Part shown: positions 52,526 through 61,248 of the stretch, piece by piece
Position numbering within the stretch: the stretch's first letter is position 1
Layout: the number at the start of each line of letters is the position of its first letter
Source of the DNA: Gammaproteobacteria bacterium
GTDB lineage: Bacteria > Pseudomonadota > Gammaproteobacteria > Acidiferrobacterales > SPGG2
Reading direction: 5' to 3'
NCBI GenBank assembly: GCA_029861845.1
Contig: JAOTYM010000003.1
Coordinates: forward strand, 1-64,000
DNA length: 64,000 nucleotides
Notes under the pieces: generated by a model
Seen by the model: the letters and a program-made list of their open reading frames with translations, nothing else
What the model was told of the DNA's origin: nothing
Database searches by the model: none
Program-made: the position numbers and the translations under genes

Positions 52526-53117
52526 TTTCTTTGATGATGAGAGTGGCGCTACCGTATTTCGCGACGTCATCATGTTAGCGTTGGCCGGATTCGTCATGCT
52601 GGTGTTGCTGTTGCTACCTCATATAAATCCTCGGGCAACCCAACAAGATCCGGCCCCTACTCCAGGCAATGTAATGGTCGAGCTTCGTTGGCCGGATGAG
52701 TTGAACGCCGACGTTGACCTCTGGGTGCAGGCGCCAGGCGATGCACCAGTTGGCTATTCAAATCAGGGCAGCGCCATCTTTAATCTGTTGCGCGATGACC
52801 TCGGCCACATTAACGACGTCACCGAGCTCAATTACGAGATGTCGTACAGTCGCGGTGTGCCGGCGGGAGAATATACGGTCAATCTTCATCTCTACAGAAA
52901 TCTGGCCAACGTCTATCCAATTCCGGCTATCGTGGCGGTAAGCGTGAAGAATTCACCAAGTATGCCCGCTGAGCAAATCCTGTCGACCAAACTTGATATG
53001 TCCCATGAAGATGAAGAGCTCACGGCCTTTAGATTCAAGCTTGATAAAGAAGGGCGTCTAGTAAGTGGTAGTGTCCACAATCTGCCGCAGCCGTTACGGG
53101 CAGCAGCGAGGCGATGA
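52512..53117 (+). CDS. Membrane-anchored periplasmic protein, second gene (ExbD/MotB position)
   Basis: 201 residues. An N-terminal helix (about 19-40) is preceded by an Asp (TVFRDVIMLALAGF), in the place of the ion-carrying Asp of ExbD and MotB. The rest is a beta-rich periplasmic domain with VELRWPDELNADVDLWVQAP and GVPAGEYTVNLHLYRN, which resembles YfaP/DUF2135-like beta-sandwich domains. There is no OmpA domain, so it does not follow the usual ExbD or MotB plan. The next gene overlaps by 4 bp. Confidence 0.65.
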   Translation: MREIDFFDDESGATVFRDVIMLALAGFVMLVLLLLPHINPRATQQDPAPTPGNVMVELRWPDELNADVDLWVQAPGDAPVGYSNQGSAIFNLLRDDLGHINDVTELNYEMSYSRGVPAGEYTVNLHLYRNLANVYPIPAIVAVSVKNSPSMPAEQILSTKLDMSHEDEELTAFRFKLDKEGRLVSGSVHNLPQPLRAAARR

Positions 53118-53617
53118 ACTACGTTTTCTATCTATTTGTCGTGTCGGTGGGACTGATAACGGCGCTTGCTGCGATCAGCATCTGGTCCCCACGCCCACTC
53201 TGGGTGAAAGTCGGCGCATTGACGATAGCCGCTCTGCTTTTGCCTGCTGCTTATGTCAGTTTGGTAGAGTTGTTGAGCCGCCCAAAGCCGATCGCGCTCG
53301 AATGGGGGCACGGTGATCTATCCGAGGCGGTGGTATTACATGCTGACTGGCGAGAGGGTGAGAGCATTTACCTGTGGCTCAGGGTTCCCGGGATTGATGA
53401 TCCGCGTGCATACGTGCTTCCTTGGGATCAAAAACAGGCCGAACAGCTGTTTGCCGCTCAGCGGGAGGCGGAGTCACGGCGGACCGAAGTGCATGTTGAA
53501 CGTCCCTTTGGTCGTGGCGAGGAGGAGAGTCAGCAACCAGTGTTTTATGCTGTACCGCAGCCAGCCCCACCACCCAAGGTGAGGCCGGTCAACAATACCT
53601 TCATCTACCAACCGTGA
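53114..53617 (+). CDS. Two-helix membrane protein of unknown function, third gene
   Basis: 167 residues. Two helices (about 5-25 and 30-52) and a soluble domain with LWLRVPGIDDPRAYVLPWDQ, ending in a proline-rich tail (PQPAPPPKVRPVNN). No family was recognised. It overlaps the previous gene by 4 bp and completes a compact operon. Confidence 0.65.
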   Translation: MNYVFYLFVVSVGLITALAAISIWSPRPLWVKVGALTIAALLLPAAYVSLVELLSRPKPIALEWGHGDLSEAVVLHADWREGESIYLWLRVPGIDDPRAYVLPWDQKQAEQLFAAQREAESRRTEVHVERPFGRGEEESQQPVFYAVPQPAPPPKVRPVNNTFIYQP

Positions 53618-53650
53618 TGTCGCCGGGCCGACCAGCCCGAATAAAATAGA

Positions 53651-55669
53651 TTAGGACTGGATGTGCGTCAGAGACTTGACCGGGTTTTCTGGAACCAGAG
53701 GTTTACCGCAGGCGTCTCGATAGTGCGTACTAAAGAAGTTGTACATAGTCCGCAGGCAACGCATGGCCCGGTTAGCATAGGCTTTGCCATGTTCCTGGCA
53801 GAGATCCTGGTGGCGTTCAGTGACCATGTCTTCCGAAATCTCTAACAGCGTCTTTTTCTGCCAGTCCGCAAAACACGCTTCCATCATCTGTTTGTAGTTG
53901 TCAATCGTGCGGGCCTTGAGGCCCCTACGAGCCTGCAGAAATTCGTTGAACGCACCCCTTAGCGTATTCACCGCAGTATGGTCCTGCGGTTGTGGTTCAA
54001 ACTCGATCGTATAGGAGTTCAGTTCTGCCTCGGCGTTTTCGGTGTTCGTGTCCATATCAGGTGCGGCATCGCCGTTGGCGCGCTCTTGCTCTGCAAACTC
54101 CAACATAATTTCCTCTTGTGCGGCACCCGCATCGTCGGTCAGCCCATTGAGTTGACAATCATTTGCTTCAAGGGCTTGCCACAGCTCACTACTAGGCCCA
54201 TCCAGCACTTCGCGCAGCTCTTCGGCTAGCGCGTTGAATGCTAGCAGGTCGCCCTTTTGGTGGTAAGTTTGCAGCAGTTTGAGCTTCAATTCTTGGCGCG
54301 CCGGATCCGCGACAAGCGCTTCTTTCAATGTTGTCTCGGCGTGATCGTAGCTACCGGCGGACAGATAAACATCCGCTTCGGCGATCGGATCTAACGCCTC
54401 TGACGAGACGGTTGCGATGCCGCCATCGAGGATCTCGCTGCGACGACGGGATAACCCGCTGCGTCTGTCGGCGGCAACCGGAATGGATCTTTTCCGACGG
54501 TCGCTGTTGGCGCGCCTACCTTGCCGGCGACGATGCGCGTCAGCACGTCTACTACCGTTACCGTCGGTGTGAGTTTCATCTTCTGACGCATTTGTTGACA
54601 CGGCGACCTTAGGAGCGGGCGCTCTTTTTTGGGATTGAAGCGTGATGTTGTGCCGGCGGAGATCGACGACGAGAACGACAAGCCCACCTGCGATAAGCAC
54701 GAATCCACCTATCAAGATAGCAACCAACCCTAATACCCACCGTGGGTGTTCACGTATGAACGCGGTTGCCACGTTTAGCATCCCTTGTACCTTTGGGGCA
54801 GCCGCCAGAGGGGCTTGCTGCGCCCGTCTTGTCTGTTGCATAGTGCCCGCCTTAGCCTCAGGAGCTACTGCTCGTGCCTCATCCCTCGATATCTGGGGCT
54901 GAGCCTGTACTAACGGTGGCTGTGTTTTGGCAGTCATTTGTTCTGCGACTCGGTGCATGGTCTCGGTTTCGACCGGCGGGTTTACAACTTCGGTACTGTC
55001 CCCGAGTTCGTCGAGTTTATTCGATGATGTGGCTGTGCTTTGCTCGGTCGTGGTCACTGGGCTGTCTTGTCCACGTGGCGCTATCTCAACGAGAACGCGC
55101 GGCGGGGACAAAACTGCCGGCGCCGAAGTTGGTTCGGGTGCCGCGGCGCCTGGTTGTTGTGCAGCAGCGAAGGGTTGTTCAGGTTGGGGTATAAATTCGG
55201 GTTTGAGCTCGTCAACTCCGGTCGACACTTTTTGCTGCCCCTTAGCTGCATTCGTCACCGTGTTGGCGGGATCGACAAGCGCCGAGAAATCGTGGACCAG
55301 GTATCCTCCCGACCACACCGCATGTAACGTGAACTGCAAGATGGGCTCGCTAAGCGATTCTTCCGAACCGAGTCGTAGAGCATAGTGGCCGTCCGCTCGT
55401 TTCGCGACGGTAACTTTGATCTCGGGTTGGTTTTCGAGTTCGGCGGCACCAAAGTGGGCCAGGGGCGCGACGCTGGGGAGCAGGCTCTCGATCTCGTCTT
55501 CAGTGATGGAGAGCAATTCGATCTCGGCCTCGAGCGGTGCGTGCAAGCGGGAATAGACAAAAAGTTTCCCCACCTCGAGGGCGTGGGCAACAGTGGGCAT
55601 GAGCACCATCATGGTGCCGATCACCAGAGCCTTCAGCGCTCGCTGGATCCCGCTCTTCTGTCGGTGCAT
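53651..55669 (-). CDS. FimV-like protein with C-terminal integrase core-binding (SAM-like) domain
   Basis: About 672 residues from ATG at 55669 (AGGA ribosome-binding site); an in-frame ATG at 55717 adds 16. Signal peptide ends at AHA (about 31). FimV N-domain (about 31-135: LEVGKLFVYSRLHAPLEAEI), a Pro/Ala-rich linker, one membrane helix (about 311-336), a basic stretch, and TPR-like helices (about 426-495). The last 100 residues (about 568-670) are not the usual FimV end: FNEFLQARRGLKARTIDNYK, LLEISEDMVTERHQDL, YANRAMRCLRTMYNFF and LVPENPVKSL match the N-terminal core-binding domain of tyrosine recombinases. The catalytic domain is absent. Confidence 0.8.
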   Translation of the reverse strand: MHRQKSGIQRALKALVIGTMMVLMPTVAHALEVGKLFVYSRLHAPLEAEIELLSITEDEIESLLPSVAPLAHFGAAELENQPEIKVTVAKRADGHYALRLGSEESLSEPILQFTLHAVWSGGYLVHDFSALVDPANTVTNAAKGQQKVSTGVDELKPEFIPQPEQPFAAAQQPGAAAPEPTSAPAVLSPPRVLVEIAPRGQDSPVTTTEQSTATSSNKLDELGDSTEVVNPPVETETMHRVAEQMTAKTQPPLVQAQPQISRDEARAVAPEAKAGTMQQTRRAQQAPLAAAPKVQGMLNVATAFIREHPRWVLGLVAILIGGFVLIAGGLVVLVVDLRRHNITLQSQKRAPAPKVAVSTNASEDETHTDGNGSRRADAHRRRQGRRANSDRRKRSIPVAADRRSGLSRRRSEILDGGIATVSSEALDPIAEADVYLSAGSYDHAETTLKEALVADPARQELKLKLLQTYHQKGDLLAFNALAEELREVLDGPSSELWQALEANDCQLNGLTDDAGAAQEEIMLEFAEQERANGDAAPDMDTNTENAEAELNSYTIEFEPQPQDHTAVNTLRGAFNEFLQARRGLKARTIDNYKQMMEACFADWQKKTLLEISEDMVTERHQDLCQEHGKAYANRAMRCLRTMYNFFSTHYRDACGKPLVPENPVKSLTHIQS

Positions 55670-55828
55670 GTTCTGGTCCTGCCTTTGCCCGTGTTTCCGA
55701 CCCACATGGGCATCCATTGCCGCGGGAGGCCGTATCAGCCCTTTTTTGCGGGTGCGACCACTGCCGTCCGTATGACCGCTGACATATAAAAAGCGTTACT
55801 TTTTAGGTACTTGCCTAACAGTCCGCGA

Positions 55829-56226
55829 TTAGGCGGCCGCAACCGGCGAATATGGGTTGCAAGTACTGTGCCGCCCCCGCGAGTCCTGGGGGGCATAAAC
55901 CCCGGCGATTCGTGGGGTGGCCAAACGGGTCGATGGGTCTTCTAATGCCGCATCCACCAGCGCCAGAATGCTAGCCGGTAGGACGACCCCCCCATGCCCA
56001 CGCTGGTGATGTCGGCACCGAAGATTTTTCCGCCATCGGTGATCGGTGTCATGTCGCCATAGCCGACGGTGGTCAAGGATGCCGCGCCCCGCCACATCGT
56101 GGCCGGTATACGGCCGAACGCCTCGGGCTGTGCATGGTGTTCGAAGAGATAAATGACGCTTGCAGCCAAAATGAGAAATGACAAACAAAATAAAAAGGGC
56201 AGCGCAGAAAGAATGCGCTTCTTCCT
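55829..56226 (-). pseudogene. Broken potassium-channel gene
   Basis: An open frame after a TAA (56227-56229) holds FLFCLSFLILAASVIYLFEH, then a selectivity filter TTVGYGDMTPIT and GKIFGADITSVGMGG: the last two helices and pore of a Kv-like channel. The frame then shifts at a run of seven C (55987-55993); in the other frame GVVLPASILALVDAALEDPS continues the expected sequence. Adding one base to this run would restore the frame. The N-terminal voltage-sensor part is missing too, and no start codon is evident. Confidence 0.7.
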
Positions 56227-56432
56227 TTAGTACTGAAAATTAAACCCCGATCCTGCTAGTGTTGTCCTTGGGTGACGCTACTTCGGCGAGTAGGTTCTTT
56301 TGCCTAATGTCTTTTGCATCCGTTATGTTCCGGCTGGGGCGGTTCCGTCGTAGGGCTATCGACCATTGTTGGGTAAACTTTATGTGCTCAACTGCGATTC
56401 GCAGGTTGCTTCAAGGCTGGTAGCGTAACGAT

Positions 56433-56636
56433 ATGCAATGGTGGATGATCCTTGCGACCGGATTCCTGCTGTTGGGTATAGGTGGGATTCTTACCGGTAT
56501 TCGACTCTCCAAAAGAAGCGAGAGGATGTTCAAAACAGAGCTGCGACATACTGACGACGAACTGCATGCGGACAAGGCCGAGTATCCCCATGATACCGAA
56601 GCACAGGCTACGAAAACCCTAAGCCGCAAACACTGA
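56433..56636 (+). CDS. Small single-pass membrane protein
   Basis: 67 residues: MQWWMILATGFLLLGIGGIL is one membrane helix, followed by a charged cytoplasmic tail of about 40 residues. No family was recognised; the ribosome-binding site is weak. It lies 2 bp before the next gene, so it may be the first gene of a pair. Confidence 0.5.
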   Translation: MQWWMILATGFLLLGIGGILTGIRLSKRSERMFKTELRHTDDELHADKAEYPHDTEAQATKTLSRKH

Positions 56637-56638
56637 AG

Positions 56639-57256
56639 ATGCGCAAACCTGGATCCATGCGTGGGCTAGAAGAACTCGGGCGCGTGCGACTTAGCCCGAA
56701 TTTCTACATGCGTGATTTCCTCTATTCTGAAATCGCTAACTTCTATGCCATCCCCAACATTCCGGAATATCCCGATATCGCTATTGCCACGGGAACACCA
56801 CTATGTGAGGAATTACTCGAGCCATTACAGGCAACCTTTGGCCGTATTACGGTTCGTTCCGGCTATCGTGCGGTAGCGGTGACTGCGTTCGGCAACAAGC
56901 GGGGAGAAGGCGCTAGCATCGAGGCCAATGCCGCTTACCATGTCTGGGATCTACGAGATTCCGAAGGGTGCCTAGGCGCAGCCGCCTGTATCGTGATTCC
57001 TTGGTTTGCCGATCGCTACGAGGAGGGGGCTGACTGGCGTGAACTCGCCTGGTGGATTCATGATCATCTGCCTTATTCGCACCTTCAATTCTTCCCCAAG
57101 CTCTGCGCCTTCAACATTCAGTGGCATGAGCGGCCGGTGCGAAGGATCGACAGTTTCGTCGCTCCCAAAGGCTGTCTCACTAGGCCCGGTATGCCGAATC
57201 ATGAAGGTAGCCATTCGACGTGGTATCGAGGGTTCCCGACCCTATCGGGTACCTAG
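56639..57256 (+). CDS. Conserved hypothetical protein, M15/peptidase-like fold possible
   Basis: 205 residues. Near the N-terminus LSPNFYMRDFLYSEIANFY, then VRSGYRAVAV, EANAAYHVWDLRD, WWIHDHLPYSHLQFFPKL and HSTWYRGFP. The order of conserved His, Asp and Trp residues suggests a metal- or sugar-binding domain similar to M15-type peptidases, but I am not sure. No signal or helix. ATG at 56639 or 56657 could be the start. Confidence 0.6.
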   Translation: MRKPGSMRGLEELGRVRLSPNFYMRDFLYSEIANFYAIPNIPEYPDIAIATGTPLCEELLEPLQATFGRITVRSGYRAVAVTAFGNKRGEGASIEANAAYHVWDLRDSEGCLGAAACIVIPWFADRYEEGADWRELAWWIHDHLPYSHLQFFPKLCAFNIQWHERPVRRIDSFVAPKGCLTRPGMPNHEGSHSTWYRGFPTLSGT

Positions 57257-57280
57257 GTTCTACCTTCCGAAGTCACCAGA

Positions 57281-57745
57281 TCAATCCAGCGCGGTTGAAG
57301 AGCCATGGATTTTTTCGGCATCTGCACGGTTCCAGTAGCGGTTGGGATTGTCTTTATCATCTATATATTTGGAACGGCTACCCCAGATTTCCTGGATATG
57401 GATAGTCGGTTCTTCGTTACAATGTACTGCAAATACGGTGTCGAAAACCTTATCTAGAATCTCAGAGTTTGGCGGGATGGAGAATGTGATCTCAACCGCT
57501 GACGTGTTTTGCATCGTGTCCTCGAGGCCCGCATGCGATCCTTCGAGCGCGTGAAAGCGCTGATAACCGGGCGCCGTTATGTAGAGACATTTATCGTAAG
57601 CCCCCTGTTTCAACGAGATCTTCTCGTTAAGTGCATCGATCACGGGGTCAACACCATCGATTGGTGTCTGGATCTTGACCAGCCACTCCCGGGCAAGTTG
57701 GGTGGACTCGGTTTCGAAACTGTCAAGACTATGTCGGTTTTGCAT
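57281..57745 (-). CDS. NIF3/YqfO-like small domain protein
   Basis: 154 residues. The central block, YDKCLYITAPGYQRFHALEG, VEITFSIPPN...VFDTVFAVHCNEEPTIHIQEI, resembles the alpha/beta domain inserted in NIF3/YqfO proteins (CutA/PII-like), where a similar YxxC...F.PLEGS...HPYEEPA.. pattern occurs. The first 40 residues are extra. GGAG lies before the ATG. Its function is unknown. Confidence 0.5.
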   Translation of the reverse strand: MQNRHSLDSFETESTQLAREWLVKIQTPIDGVDPVIDALNEKISLKQGAYDKCLYITAPGYQRFHALEGSHAGLEDTMQNTSAVEITFSIPPNSEILDKVFDTVFAVHCNEEPTIHIQEIWGSRSKYIDDKDNPNRYWNRADAEKIHGSSTALD

Positions 57746-57770
57746 ATCTATCTCCGTCTGTTTCGTTCCC

Positions 57771-58481
57771 CTAAGTAAGGAACGCCCGTTGTAGCGCCTT
57801 CACATCGACACCGAGGAGTTTCTTGATACCTCGATGGCCCGTATCGGTTACGTGAACCTCGCGGCTGTTAGGTCGTTTGCGTAGCCAGCCCTTATTTACG
57901 AGCGTGTCTGTCATGGCCTGACCAAGACTGCCACCGAGATGGGGTTTGCGTTCGCTCCAGTCGAGACACTGGCGGGCGAACAAGCGTCGACCCTTACGAA
58001 TCTCGACAAGATCGATATCGAGATCCCTAAAAAAGTGTCTGCCTGTGGGAGAAACGAGGAAGTCATCATCACCAACGGGCTTAATCACATCATGCTCCCG
58101 CAGTGCTTCTGTCAATGCCATGCCCACGTAACCCGCGAGGTGGCCATAGCAAGTTCTAGCGAAACAGATATCGTCTTTCCGTTTGGCGGCGGGTTTGGCC
58201 TTTGTACTGGGTGCAATACCGGCGAGCGCTTCGATTGCATCGGCGATATCGGGCGATGCGAGACGATAGAAATGGTGTCGGCCTTGCGGCAGGATATCGA
58301 GTAAGCCGGCACCGTCGAGTTTGCTCAGGTGAAAACTAGCCGTTTGCGGTGTTACTCCTGCCCCGTGCGCAAGCTCTCGTGCGGTTAGGGCGCGGCCATC
58401 AAGGAGAGCGGCCACGATCGTGGCCCGGGTCTGATCCCCGAGCAAGGTGCCAATAACGGCGATATCGGTAGCTGCTAGCAT
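57771..58481 (-). CDS. ArsR-family transcriptional regulator
   Basis: 236 residues. The winged-helix domain at about 8-85 (LLGDQTRATIVAALLDGRAL, TARELAHGAGVTPQTASFHL, SKLDGAGLLDILPQGRHHFY) is of the ArsR/HTH_20 type. The C-terminal 140 residues hold CFARTCYGHLAGYVGMALTE, which has a Cys and His pattern sometimes used for metal or redox sensing. It lies 46 bp after a YcaQ-type gene in the same direction, with strong palindromes between them. Confidence 0.88.
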   Translation of the reverse strand: MLAATDIAVIGTLLGDQTRATIVAALLDGRALTARELAHGAGVTPQTASFHLSKLDGAGLLDILPQGRHHFYRLASPDIADAIEALAGIAPSTKAKPAAKRKDDICFARTCYGHLAGYVGMALTEALREHDVIKPVGDDDFLVSPTGRHFFRDLDIDLVEIRKGRRLFARQCLDWSERKPHLGGSLGQAMTDTLVNKGWLRKRPNSREVHVTDTGHRGIKKLLGVDVKALQRAFLT

Positions 58482-58486
58482 AATAT

Positions 58487-58532
58487 GATGATTATCGATC
58501 TGTTATCATAGATCGATAATCATCGATCTATG
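58487..58532. promoter_or_regulatory. Overlapping palindromes upstream of arsR
   Basis: Two overlapping perfect inverted repeats. The first has 15 bp arms, 58487-58501 and 58510-58524 (GATGATTATCGATCT and its complement), spacer 8 bp. The second has 11 bp arms, 58507-58517 and 58522-58532 (CATAGATCGAT and its complement), spacer 4 bp. The right end overlaps the last codons of the upstream gene. They are AT-rich and have no T-run, so they look like operators for ArsR autoregulation rather than a terminator. Confidence 0.65.
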
Positions 58533-59757
58533 CTTGTATGTCAACTGGCGTGCGTGCCAGCGACGCGCGTAGGCTTCGGGCGAGGTTGCCGCGCCGAGTA
58601 AGCGCGATATTTTTCAAACCCAGCCAGGCGGTGAGTCTATATAATTCTTGCGCGAGCGCCTGCGATACGTGTTCCCTGTCAATGGCAACTTCGCCGTGGA
58701 CGGCGAGAACGCATAGGGTCTGGCTCGATCGATCGACCTTAAGGTCTGTACGCGCTACCAGCCGTTCATTAAGCAGAAACGGCAAGACATAATAGCCATG
58801 TTTGCGTTTTTCGGCCGGCGTATAGATTTCAAGCCGATAGCGAAAGTCGAATAGCTTTTCCGTGCGTGAACGTTCCCATATCAGTGGGTCAAACGGGGAC
58901 AGGAGCGCCGACCCAGGCACACGGCGCGGTATCCGGGCATGCGGATCAAGATAGGCGCACCCGCGCCAACTATCCACCTGTACCGATAGGAGGTCTCCAT
59001 TCTCCACAAGCTCAGCAACGCACTGTTTGCTGTTGGTCGTAGGTAGGCGAAAGTAGTCGCGTAGATCTGCCTCGGTTGCAACACCAAGGGCGCGGGCGGC
59101 GAGTCGCACCAATTCGCGTTGAGCTTCCGGTTCAGTCGGTGTGGGTAGTGCAATGATGTCCGGCGGTAATACCCGCTCAGTCAGGTCGTACACTCGCTCG
59201 AAACGGCGGCGCGTATAAGCGGTGATCTCACCGGACCAAAACAAGTACTCGAGTGCAATCTTACCATCGCCCCAACTCCACGAACCACCTGATCGACCTC
59301 GGTTGCTGAGCTCCCGGGCACTCAATGGACCCCGATCTCGAATCTCATCCAGAACGGAATCGATGTAACGACGTTGGCACCGTACTGCCCTCACCACATG
59401 GCCATAGACACCTTCCAGTTCTCTAGCCCGCGCCATCCGCCAACGCAATAGTGGGTGCAGTGCGAGCGGCAGTAAGGAGGCCTCGTGGCCCCAGTACTCG
59501 AAAAGTTCACGCCGATGCGGGTCGAACGCCTTGGTGTTAAATGTCGCGATATTGTAAGCACCGACGCGTGAGAAAGCCGGTAAATAGTGCGACCGCACCA
59601 ACACGTTGATAGAGTCGATCTGGAGTAGGCTCATTCGTTCAATCGCTTTTCTAACTCGCGGCCAGGTGGCTCGAGTTTGTGAGCGCTGTTCGCCAAAGCC
59701 CTGTGCGGCGAGGGTGATGCGGCGCGCTTCAGCCAAACTGATGTGATTTGCTGCCAA
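58528..59757 (-). CDS. YcaQ-type winged-helix DNA glycosylase (crosslink repair)
   Basis: 409 residues. LLQIDSINVLVRSHYLPAFS carries the Q-x-D motif (Gln46, Asp48) of the AlkZ-like YcaQ group, which opens interstrand DNA crosslinks. The family blocks RRELFEYWGHEASLLP, SARELSN, and LLSPFDPLIWERSRTEKLFD are all present. It is normally a stand-alone soluble enzyme. It is upstream of arsR with the palindromes at its 3' end. Confidence 0.87.
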   Translation of the reverse strand: MAANHISLAEARRITLAAQGFGEQRSQTRATWPRVRKAIERMSLLQIDSINVLVRSHYLPAFSRVGAYNIATFNTKAFDPHRRELFEYWGHEASLLPLALHPLLRWRMARARELEGVYGHVVRAVRCQRRYIDSVLDEIRDRGPLSARELSNRGRSGGSWSWGDGKIALEYLFWSGEITAYTRRRFERVYDLTERVLPPDIIALPTPTEPEAQRELVRLAARALGVATEADLRDYFRLPTTNSKQCVAELVENGDLLSVQVDSWRGCAYLDPHARIPRRVPGSALLSPFDPLIWERSRTEKLFDFRYRLEIYTPAEKRKHGYYVLPFLLNERLVARTDLKVDRSSQTLCVLAVHGEVAIDREHVSQALAQELYRLTAWLGLKNIALTRRGNLARSLRASLARTPVDIQA

Positions 59758-59786
59758 CTCTCCTTCCCTCGAATTGACTCGTAAGT

Positions 59787-60989
59787 TTACGGTTTTTTTC
59801 CGGTTACTGCCGACCTCGTAATGCTCAAGACGACAAATACCAAGAGCAGCATCGCTGCATAACCCAACAACACGGTAGCCATGGTCTCCGGTGTCAAGCC
59901 TTCAAGACCAGCGATCACCCACGAAGCAATCGCAAGCGAGCCCGAAAATGCAAGACGGCCAGCCAAGCTCTGCATTGATAGATAGGTGGCGCGGATGTTA
60001 GTGGAAAGACGCGCGTGAATCACGCCGTGTATGATCGGTCTTGATAACGCGTCCGGTATGCTACGAAGCAGCATTAGGGAAATCACGATTGGGTGTAGTA
60101 ACAGCGCCATCCCAACGATGATGATGCCTTCCAGCAACAAGCTAGCCAGCAAGGTGCCGACAACGCCAAACTGGTCTCTCGCCCTGACGGCTTGGCGGCT
60201 CGCCCATGCCGAGAGCAACATCGCCAGTGCAACTACGACACCGGAGACTAGCGGTGTGACCGCAAACTCAGCTGCCGGCAACTCGAATAGAAATTTCAAG
60301 TAAGGCTGCAGAAACTCATAGGGCACGTGAATGAAGACCGTCATTGCGCTCGAAAAGGCAAAAAGCCAGAGTAGAGTGCGATCGCCAAGTCGGCCCACTG
60401 TCGCGATCAACTGCCGACCCGGTGTGTAGGCATGTTTCGTTGCAACTAATGGCTCCGTAAATTGCCAGGCAATTAGAAAGCCGACCGAGGTAGCAACTGC
60501 AGTGAGCACGTAGGCAATGCGTAGATCGAACCCAGCCAATGCGCCACCGATCAACGCCGACCCGCCCAGGGCAAGAAATCCATAACTGCGGGCGCGGCCT
60601 TCAAAGTGGACGAATTCCTCGGCACGGCCAAGGGCTGCTAACGAATCGTAGAGCAGGGCGCTGTCACTGCCGGAGCGGAACGCCATGCTCACTGCCAACA
60701 ACAGTTGTGCCGCTAAGAAAGGTAAAAACGAGTGGCTAACTGCAAACACCAGGCAACCGGCGGTGGCTGAGGCCATAGAGATCAACAGGGTCAGACGCCG
60801 CCCCAAACGGTCGGAAAAGTAACCGGATGGCACTTCAAACGCGACCACACCAAGGTAATAGACCGCCTCCAGCAACAAGGCCTGCTTGGCCGGCACCGCC
60901 GATAGGAGGTATAGGAAAAAGACCGGAAACCAGAAGAACAGGTTCTGAGTAACCTCATAGACAAGGTAGAGGCGGAGATTGCGCTCCAT
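59787..60989 (-). CDS. MFS transporter
   Basis: 400 residues, about 12 transmembrane helices. The conserved FEVPSGYFSDRLGRRLTLLI motif after helix 2 and a short central loop (TEPLVATKHAYTPGR) are standard. The topology resembles the small-solute or drug-type exporters (FsrR/UhpC-like annotation is common); substrate unknown. It is the first gene before YcaQ and arsR, 29 bp upstream of YcaQ, so the three may share a transcript. Confidence 0.85.
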   Translation of the reverse strand: MERNLRLYLVYEVTQNLFFWFPVFFLYLLSAVPAKQALLLEAVYYLGVVAFEVPSGYFSDRLGRRLTLLISMASATAGCLVFAVSHSFLPFLAAQLLLAVSMAFRSGSDSALLYDSLAALGRAEEFVHFEGRARSYGFLALGGSALIGGALAGFDLRIAYVLTAVATSVGFLIAWQFTEPLVATKHAYTPGRQLIATVGRLGDRTLLWLFAFSSAMTVFIHVPYEFLQPYLKFLFELPAAEFAVTPLVSGVVVALAMLLSAWASRQAVRARDQFGVVGTLLASLLLEGIIIVGMALLLHPIVISLMLLRSIPDALSRPIIHGVIHARLSTNIRATYLSMQSLAGRLAFSGSLAIASWVIAGLEGLTPETMATVLLGYAAMLLLVFVVLSITRSAVTGKKP

Positions 60990-61108
60990 AGGCTAGCCAG
61001 GCCGGTTAAATTGGTCTTTGTCGTCTGTGCATTAGGGCAGTATGCCAGGCGGGTAGGTAGCCTAGTCCGATGGTCGGGTCTTACCTAGCACCCATGCCTG
61101 AAATGTGG

Positions 61109-61114
61109 TATATT
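61109..61114 (+). promoter_or_regulatory. Candidate -10 box of cold-shock gene 2
   Basis: TATATT at 61109-61114, about 134 bp before the ATG at 61249, matching the position of TATATT upstream of cold-shock gene 1. No -35 box is obvious. Confidence 0.35.
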
Positions 61115-61145
61115 TTAATTGACTGCACGGCCGCGGTTTATGAAT

Positions 61146-61248
61146 GTAGGTCTTTTCGGAAAATCCCTCTCAAGGTTCGCCCGTAATCTCCCTTTTGTAA
61201 TCTGCACGTAAGGTCATTTCGATTAATTTATTTGAGGATCATTAAGTT
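61146..61248 (+). promoter_or_regulatory. Conserved 5' leader of cold-shock gene 2
   Basis: About 100 nt, opening GTAGGTCTTTTCGGAA and continuing CAAGGTTCGCCCGTAATC and TGTAA-CTGCACG, then TTGAGGAT before the ATG. The first 60 or so bases match the leader of cold-shock gene 1 with few changes, while the bases just before the ribosome-binding site differ. Confidence 0.6.

Noticed and set aside
54927-55385. 152-residue rightward frame inside the FimV-like gene
   Set aside because: Antisense shadow of a Pro/Ala-rich linker; no independent support.
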